10,588 nucleotides of DNA from Fen-1077 sp050014355 (GTDB taxonomy: Bacteria > Chloroflexota > Dehalococcoidia > Dehalococcoidales > RBG-16-60-22), in contig JBEKDL010000066.1 of assembly GCA_050014355.1 (NCBI GenBank), positions 1 to 10,588 on the forward strand, written 5' to 3'. The translations under genes and the position numbers were made by a program. Shown piece by piece: positions 6,446 to 10,588 of the stretch; the stretch's first letter is position 1, and every line of letters starts with the position of its first letter. The notes under the pieces are model-generated. The model worked only from the letters and a program-made list of their open reading frames with translations. It did not search any database and was not told where the DNA came from.

Positions 6446-7000
6446 TTAGCTTGACGGGTTCGCGGCGGCAATCTGTTTTCCCAGGGGATACTTGGGGACC
6501 CATTGCCAGTCTTGCGGAGGCCAGTAAATGACAAACACTCTGGCGATGATGTTTTTAGCCGGCAGGGGCCCGAAAAGGTGCGAATCATTGCTTATATCAC
6601 GGTTATCGCCGAGGACGAAGTAGGTGCCTTCCGGGACCACTGTCTTCGCAAGAGAATAGGTGAAAGAACGCTTGACGTATGGTTCGTTCAGTTTAACGCC
6701 GTTGACATTCACGGTCCCCTGAATGATTTCGACGGTGTCCCCGGGTAATCCGATGACACGCTTGATGTAGTCTCCATCGCTTTCGTTAGGAGCTTTCAGT
6801 ATGACTACATCTCCCCTTTGCGGATGCCCGACCCAGCTCCAGTAGGCAGCCTTAAAGACTATCACCCGCTCGCCTTCGTGAAAATTGGGCTCCATGCTGG
6901 TCTGGAATACCTCGACAGTCTGAATGGCGGTAAACCAGACCACCACAAATACTACGATAAAGATGATTTCTACCAGGAATTCACGTAGAAAGTTTTTCAT
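6446..7000 (-). CDS. lepB: Signal peptidase I
   Basis: This is the membrane serine protease that removes signal peptides from exported proteins. One N-terminal transmembrane helix spans about residues 8-25. The catalytic Ser35 lies in TSMEPNFHEGERV, the general-base Lys80 in DYIKRVIGLPGD, and the conserved structural box reads GDNRDISNDSHLFGPLP from 131. The usual DSR is DSH here, a variant also seen in other signal peptidases. At 184 residues it is a compact, single-anchor enzyme. The start is the ATG at 7000. An in-frame GTG at 7039 would add 13 residues, but those codons overlap the TATAAT at 7025-7030, so it is rejected. A modest GGAAAG lies about seven bases before the ATG. pyrE follows after 15 bases. 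Coupling signal peptidase to pyrimidine synthesis has no obvious functional logic. Confidence 0.94.
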   Translation of the reverse strand: MKNFLREFLVEIIFIVVFVVVWFTAIQTVEVFQTSMEPNFHEGERVIVFKAAYWSWVGHPQRGDVVILKAPNESDGDYIKRVIGLPGDTVEIIQGTVNVNGVKLNEPYVKRSFTYSLAKTVVPEGTYFVLGDNRDISNDSHLFGPLPAKNIIARVFVIYWPPQDWQWVPKYPLGKQIAAANPSS

Positions 7001-7024
7001 CAGGTTTCTTTCCAAGCTGATTTT

Positions 7025-7054
7025 ATTATACCGTAACACTCGTAGTGATGCCAG
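7025..7054 (-). promoter_or_regulatory. Promoter of the lepB-pyrE unit
   Basis: On the minus strand a perfect TATAAT lies at 7030-7025, preceded by CTGGCA at 7054-7049 (four of six matches) with an 18-base spacer. Transcription would start near 7018, giving a leader of about 18 bases with a weak purine-rich GGAAAG. Unlike pcrA and mutL this gene appears to have a short leader. Confidence 0.5.
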
Positions 7055-7100
7055 CCTAACGTTGATGACGCAAAGAACTTCAAGGCAGGCGCGGTTTTTC

Positions 7101-7129
7101 TTGCTAAAAGCCGTAATTGGTAATAGGAT
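7101..7129 (+). promoter_or_regulatory. Weak candidate promoter for the plus-strand membrane cluster
   Basis: TTGCTA at 7101-7106 and TAGGAT at 7124-7129 are 17 bases apart, each with four of six consensus matches. An alternative -10 is TATAGT at 7133-7138, which lacks a good -35. Some promoter is expected here because lepB diverges from the cluster, but neither candidate is strong. Confidence 0.22.
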
Positions 7130-7161
7130 AGGTATAGTAAAAAGTCTATTACCACAGGGGG

Positions 7162-7626
7162 ATGATGCAGAAAACCAGAGAGGTACTTTCGGCGGTGTTC
7201 AGGTCGTGGCAGCGCTACCACATATCACTCATGATAGCCGCTCTCCTGATAATTTGGGTTGTCTTTATTGGCCTCCATGACCGCGGCATGATTCTGGGAT
7301 ACCTGGCGACGACTATCATTTTGCTGGAGCTAACGTACCGCTGGCGGAAAATCAGGTATTTCTTCATTCTGTTGCTGGCCTCTTTTGTAGGCTCTATTTT
7401 CCTGTCTTTTCTGCACGAGGTAGTTGTTTCCCCGCTGGTAAGAATATTGCTGGGGGCCGGGGCACTTAACAGCACCGGGTTTCATATTTTCAGCGATACC
7501 GTGTCTCTTATCATCATATTTTTCGGGGTAATGGGTGTCGTTATTGGAGTCGTAGGAATGGCTATTCTGGTGATTTTGCGCCTCGTCAACCTGGTAAACC
7601 GTGACAGGACCGCCAGCAGCACTTGA
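7162..7626 (+). CDS. Four-helix integral membrane protein, unknown function
   Basis: A 154-residue, very hydrophobic protein that I do not recognise. Predicted membrane segments lie at about residues 21-38, 42-59, 65-83 and 114-141. A basic N-terminus and a basic stretch at 60-65 would favour the cytoplasmic side. There is no catalytic motif or cysteine cluster. The start is uncertain by one codon: ATG ATG at 7162 and 7165 follow AGGGGG at 7156-7161, which touches the first ATG and is three bases from the second. That spacing favours the second ATG but is tight for either. The gene is the first of three on the plus strand, 71 bases ahead of the PlsY-like gene, and may share its role in membrane lipids. 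That link rests on position only. Confidence 0.7.
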   Translation: MMQKTREVLSAVFRSWQRYHISLMIAALLIIWVVFIGLHDRGMILGYLATTIILLELTYRWRKIRYFFILLLASFVGSIFLSFLHEVVVSPLVRILLGAGALNSTGFHIFSDTVSLIIIFFGVMGVVIGVVGMAILVILRLVNLVNRDRTASST

Positions 7627-7664
7627 CCCGGACAGCCGTTTTAGTTTATCTTATACCAAGATAA
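7623..7664 (+). promoter_or_regulatory. Possible plsY-like gene promoter with overlapping inverted repeat
   Basis: TTGACC at 7623-7628 (five of six matches) overlaps the end of the preceding gene. A TATCTT at 7647-7652 follows after 18 bases. An inverted repeat, TTATCTT at 7646-7652 with AAGATAA at 7658-7664 around ATACC, covers this -10 region and could be an operator. It is AT-rich and has no T-run, so it is unlikely to be a terminator. The next gene starts at 7698. Confidence 0.3.
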
Positions 7665-7697
7665 TCAAGGTATCCACTACACCTGGAAAGAGTTGAT

Positions 7698-8333
7698 ATG
7701 GAAATAGTCAAGACACTGATACTTGCGCTGGCCGCCTTCGGGCTGGCCTCGGTTCCTTTTGCGCTGCTCGTGGGGCGGTGGTTCCTGGGTGAGGATATCA
7801 GGGAGTATGGCGACGGCAATCCCGGGGCATTCAATGTCTTCAAGGCGGGGGGCCAGAAATCCGGCTATCTGGCTGTCACTCTGGATGTCGGTAAGGGTGT
7901 GCCCCTGGTCTTTTTAGCGCATGCTGTGTTTGATTTACCGGAGCCGGCGCTGGTGGTCGTGGCCGTAAGCGCCATCCTGGGGCACGCTTACTCGCCGTTT
8001 TTACAGTGGCACGGGGGCAAAGCGATAGCCGTGACCTTCGGTGTGCTCCTGGCCTTACCGCAACACCAGTTGTTGTTAGCGTTTATTGCCTGCATGGTGT
8101 TTGGTTTTCTTATTATCGAGGCAGATGCCTGGACGGTGATGTTCGGCGCGGCCGGCACGCTGGCTTATATGGGCGTCACCCGCGGGGGCTCTTGGGAAAC
8201 GCTCCTGATGTTCTGCATACTGGTTATCTTGACCGTTAAGCAGTTTGACGCTTTGCACACCTTACCGGGGTTCAGGGGCAGGCTGATACGCTGGCTCCAA
8301 ATCCTGGTACGGGGAACTCTGTCCATTATCTAG
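7698..8333 (+). CDS. PlsY-like membrane acyltransferase, divergent
   Basis: PlsY transfers an acyl group from acyl phosphate to glycerol 3-phosphate, the first step of phospholipid synthesis in many bacteria. The family signature is present: SVPFALLVGRW near residues 18-28 and DIREYGDGNPGAFNVFKAGG at 33-52 (family form GSGNIGATN), DVGKG at 63-67, and GHAYSPFLQWHGGKA at 95-109 followed by VTFG (family form GHxFPVFL..GGKGVAT). About five membrane helices are predicted within 211 residues, a normal length. It differs from typical PlsY in GDGNPGAFN, in GGKA for GGKG, and in lacking the usual C-terminal HRxNI motif. It may therefore act on another acceptor, or be a divergent PlsY of this lineage. 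A GGAAAGAG lies five bases before the ATG. A glycosyltransferase follows after 12 bases, so the two are probably cotranscribed. Confidence 0.82.
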   Translation: MEIVKTLILALAAFGLASVPFALLVGRWFLGEDIREYGDGNPGAFNVFKAGGQKSGYLAVTLDVGKGVPLVFLAHAVFDLPEPALVVVAVSAILGHAYSPFLQWHGGKAIAVTFGVLLALPQHQLLLAFIACMVFGFLIIEADAWTVMFGAAGTLAYMGVTRGGSWETLLMFCILVILTVKQFDALHTLPGFRGRLIRWLQILVRGTLSII

Positions 8334-8345
8334 AGATACTGAAAT

Positions 8346-9497
8346 ATGCTATATCAGATTATCGTCGCGGCGGGTCTGGCGGTCTTTCTGGTAAATCTGA
8401 TTCTCAATCTCCGGACACTCAAGAGACCGAGCGAAAACGCCGGAGTTCCCAACCCGGCGCCCCTGGTTTCCGTGCTGGTACCGGCTAGGAATGAAGAAAT
8501 AAATATAAGAAACTGCCTGGAATCGCTGCAAAAACAGGACTATCCTAACTACGAAGTCCTGGTGCTCGACGACAACTCGGATGACAGGACGGCCGAGATT
8601 GTGACCGGGATGGCGGCGGCGGACAGGCGTATAAGGCTTATCCATGGCGAACCCCTCCCCGACGACTGGGCAGGCAAGCCTTTCGCCTGCTATCAGCTTG
8701 CCAGGAAGGCCAGGGGAGAATGGCTTCTTTTCGTCGATGCGGATACGATGCATGCCCCTCATATGATTCGCAGCGTGCTGGACCTGGCTCTTAAGTCAAA
8801 AGTTTCGATGCTTTCCGGCTTCCCGCGCCAGCTGGCTAAATCTTTACCGTTGAAAATTGTCATGCCGCTCATGTATTTCGTTATCCTGGGCTGGCTGCCG
8901 CTGTGGTGGCTCCAGCGCCCGAGCCATCCAAAACCATCGCTGGCCATCGGCCAGTTCCTGCTCTTTCCCCGGGACGAGTACTGGCGCATCGGCGGGCATA
9001 AGGCGGTGCAGTCGCGCATCGTGGAAGATGTCTGGCTGGGGATAGAAATCGGCCGGCACGGCGGGCACCATGTGGCAGTCGACCTTTCATCGGTCGTAGA
9101 GTGCAACATGTACGATGACATCGGGGCGGCCTGGAAAGGGCTGGGCCGGTCGATATACTCGGTCACGGCTATTGCGCCCCTGGGCTTGCTGGGACTGGTC
9201 CTTGCCGCGATGTTTTTCTACGTGGGGCCGTTTTTCTGGCTCTGGCGGGGGTTCCTGGTGAGCCATCCCGGTACGCTGTGGCAGGAATTAGTGGTTTTTC
9301 AGGTCGCCGTGATATTTCTGATGCGCTGGCTGGTGGACAACCGATTCAAGGAGCCGGCCGGCTCGTTCTTTTTCCACCCGCTGGGCTTTCTCTTCCTTTT
9401 CCTGGATGTACTCAATGCGGCGGGGCGGTGGCTGGTGGGGGCGGGCGTAAGCTGGAAAGAACGCGTCTACGGCGGCGAAGAGTCTGTGGTGAAGTAG
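8346..9497 (+). CDS. Membrane-associated family 2 glycosyltransferase, CrtQ/HpnB-like
   Basis: A GT-A fold inverting glycosyltransferase. Residues 4-22 form an N-terminal membrane helix. The catalytic domain starts with VSVLVPARNEE at 41-51, with a nucleotide-sugar-binding DDN at 75-77, the metal-binding DAD at 131-133 and an ED at 227-228 (VEDVWLG) as likely general base. WAGKPFACYQLA at 108-119 matches the WxGKxxA segment seen in hopanoid-associated HpnB and carotenoid CrtQ enzymes. Three or four C-terminal membrane helices lie at about 275-300, 312-330 and 340-360, ending in SWKERVYGG, also like those families. The QxxRW motif of processive enzymes is absent (KGLGRSIYS instead), so transfer of a single sugar to a lipid is likely. 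The acceptor is unknown; no carotenoid or hopanoid gene is in view. The start at 8346 follows the acyltransferase stop by 12 bases with only a weak AGAGA upstream. Confidence 0.85.
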   Translation: MLYQIIVAAGLAVFLVNLILNLRTLKRPSENAGVPNPAPLVSVLVPARNEEINIRNCLESLQKQDYPNYEVLVLDDNSDDRTAEIVTGMAAADRRIRLIHGEPLPDDWAGKPFACYQLARKARGEWLLFVDADTMHAPHMIRSVLDLALKSKVSMLSGFPRQLAKSLPLKIVMPLMYFVILGWLPLWWLQRPSHPKPSLAIGQFLLFPRDEYWRIGGHKAVQSRIVEDVWLGIEIGRHGGHHVAVDLSSVVECNMYDDIGAAWKGLGRSIYSVTAIAPLGLLGLVLAAMFFYVGPFFWLWRGFLVSHPGTLWQELVVFQVAVIFLMRWLVDNRFKEPAGSFFFHPLGFLFLFLDVLNAAGRWLVGAGVSWKERVYGGEESVVK

Positions 9498-9552
9498 GAG
9501 AGAAATTTCATAGCGGTTAAAAATTAGTTAGTAAAAATTTGGCAATAACGGG

Positions 9553-10512
9553 TTATTTAGCTATTTTGGAGTAAATATCCCAAGCCATTTGGATGGTTTC
9601 AGAGCGGATATTCCAAGCCTTATTTAAATTATCATTATAAGTAGCTAGGGCTTGAATAATGGAATCATGAAAATTACCTATTGCATTTTGATATGATTCC
9701 GATTCATGAGATTTTTGCAGGACTTCATCGAGAACTGTCTTAGCTTGTAATAATGTTGCATTGAAGTCTTTCATTGCGGCGGTTTCAGCCCTTTTATATG
9801 ATAAACCTACTTGTAATTCGTTCTCATGGTAAGCCTTGGCAACTTGTCGTTCAGCGTCCATATAAGCAGCATAGGCTCGTTCAGCTTGGCTCATGACCTC
9901 ATCAATTTGATCCGTATCTTTATGGACCCTATTAGTTCTTTCTTCTACCAATTTTTCTAATTGTTCTGATTTTTCTCTTAAATTTGCCTCTGATAGCCTA
10001 AGTGCCTCTTCGGCTTTTTTTCGTTCCGTAATATCACGTGCTACACATTGTATAATCACTGTACCGCGCAATTCATACTTGTGGATGTCTAATTCAAAAT
10101 AAATTAAATCTCTATCCTTTTTCTTAAATGCTAAATCAATGTAACGGACATCTGTGTCTGCTAAATAAGGGATATTATAATTACTTGGACTCATAAGATG
10201 TTTTTTTAAAATAAAAGATGCAATTGATTTACCAACCATTTCTGACGATGAATAACCTAAAACTTTGGTTAATGTCCGGTTGATGTCCAGTATCTGATTT
10301 TTTGTATTGCATAAAAAAGAAGGGGTATTAAGAAAATCTAGAAGTGAAAGGGTCGAATCCATAGATTCAAGTATAGGTTCGTGTTCGATGGTTTTTATAG
10401 TACGTTCGATGTCTATCGCGAAGCTAAGAGCTAAATCATCTGTTTTAGAATAATTAGCAACAAGATGCCTAGCAGGGTGTTGAAAAACGGGCGTTAAATC
10501 ACTTATTTTCAA
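9553..10512 (-). CDS. PAS-domain protein with 11-residue-repeat C-terminus, no kinase
   Basis: A 319-residue signalling-type protein. Residues 1-50 are unassigned. A PAS domain with its C-terminal PAC segment spans about 53-165: LCNTKNQILDINRT, then VLGYSSSEMVGKS, ending in CVARDITERKKAEEAL. A coiled coil follows (168-195, with EKLVEERTNRV), of the kind that normally leads into a histidine kinase. No HisKA or ATPase domain follows. Instead residues 211-318 form 11-residue repeats with a regularly placed aromatic. There is no membrane segment. The gene is AT-rich, unlike the neighbouring glycosyltransferase. The start is uncertain: TTG at 10512 directly abuts GAAGGA and overlaps the stop of an upstream reading frame as TTGA. 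The only in-frame ATG, at 10362 (residue 51), lies seven bases after a TATACT and would still keep the PAS domain. It ends 55 bases from the convergent glycosyltransferase. The sensed ligand and partner are unknown. Confidence 0.8.
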   Translation of the reverse strand: MKISDLTPVFQHPARHLVANYSKTDDLALSFAIDIERTIKTIEHEPILESMDSTLSLLDFLNTPSFLCNTKNQILDINRTLTKVLGYSSSEMVGKSIASFILKKHLMSPSNYNIPYLADTDVRYIDLAFKKKDRDLIYFELDIHKYELRGTVIIQCVARDITERKKAEEALRLSEANLREKSEQLEKLVEERTNRVHKDTDQIDEVMSQAERAYAAYMDAERQVAKAYHENELQVGLSYKRAETAAMKDFNATLLQAKTVLDEVLQKSHESESYQNAIGNFHDSIIQALATYNDNLNKAWNIRSETIQMAWDIYSKIAK

Positions 10513-10588
10513 TCCTTCTCACCTTTCTTGATGGTTTTAAGTCCTACTGCCTGGTTTCTGAAGCCTCCCGGAGAGGTTTTAGATAGCG
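10509..10588 (-). CDS. C-terminal end of an upstream gene (partial), unidentified
   Basis: On the minus strand a frame entering from the window edge stays open for 25 codons and stops at TGA, 10511-10509. It ends in a basic, hydrophilic tail (TIKKGEKD). Its stop overlaps the candidate TTG start of the PAS gene as TTGA, the arrangement expected of translationally coupled genes. Eighty bases are too few to identify a family, and an open frame of this length can occur by chance. The coupling is the main argument that it is real. Confidence 0.38.
   Translation of the reverse strand, partial: LSKTSPGGFRNQAVGLKTIKKGEKD

Noticed and set aside
7001..7039. GTG start adding 13 residues to lepB
   Set aside because: Those codons include the TATAAT at 7025-7030, and the family's N-terminus fits the ATG at 7000.
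9498..9557. Possible terminator between the glycosyltransferase and PAS genes (AATAAC, GG, GTTATT)
   Set aside because: The stem is short and AT-only apart from one pair, its loop is too small, and the nearest T-run is several bases away. The 55-base gap shows nothing else.
1..10588. CRISPR array, retron, tRNA or transposase
   Set aside because: I saw no regularly spaced direct repeats, no tRNA cloverleaf ends and no transposase or reverse transcriptase motifs on either strand.

Overview
This window looks like a chromosomal segment of a free-living bacterium. Its housekeeping genes are fairly GC-rich and it carries two clearly AT-rich patches. Several traits together suggest a Chloroflexota genome, perhaps a Dehalococcoidia relative: a Thermus-family type PyrE, a membrane-anchored endonuclease related to archaeal Holliday junction resolvases, interspersed GTCATTC-type repeats, and start codons placed directly behind -10 boxes. 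That placement is an inference from style, because no marker gene here fixes the taxon.

The left half concerns DNA repair. pcrA (UvrD/PcrA helicase, 39-2207) and an endonuclease-type mutL (3592-5307) lie on the plus strand. Between them is an AT-rich patch with two unrecognised genes: a small plus-strand ORF (2238-2528) behind a strong ribosome binding site, and a minus-strand two-helix membrane protein (2578-3291). A 300-base gap (3292-3591) then holds three GC-rich hairpins and a near-consensus mutL promoter with a palindrome between its -35 and -10 boxes. mutL ends tail to tail with the nuclease gene (5304-5735, minus), overlapping it by four bases.

The middle is a minus-strand run, lepB then pyrE then the nuclease. 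lepB and pyrE are 15 bases apart and probably cotranscribed. A 72-base repeat with 9-base terminal inverted repeats separates pyrE from the nuclease.

Divergent from lepB is a plus-strand membrane cluster: a four-helix protein of unknown function, a divergent PlsY-like acyltransferase, and a family 2 glycosyltransferase of the CrtQ/HpnB type with membrane anchors. The last two are 12 bases apart. An enzyme that adds a sugar next to one that adds an acyl group suggests polar lipid or glycolipid modification, which is an inference.

The right end is a second AT-rich patch with a minus-strand PAS-domain protein. It has no kinase domain, and its C-terminal half is built from 11-residue repeats. 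It appears to follow, by a TTGA overlap, an upstream gene of which only the last codons are in the window.

I see no CRISPR array, rRNA, tRNA, transposase or obvious defence system. The most novel items are the repeated leaderless promoter layout, the mutL promoter palindrome, the PlsY/glycosyltransferase pair, and the hendecad-repeat PAS protein.
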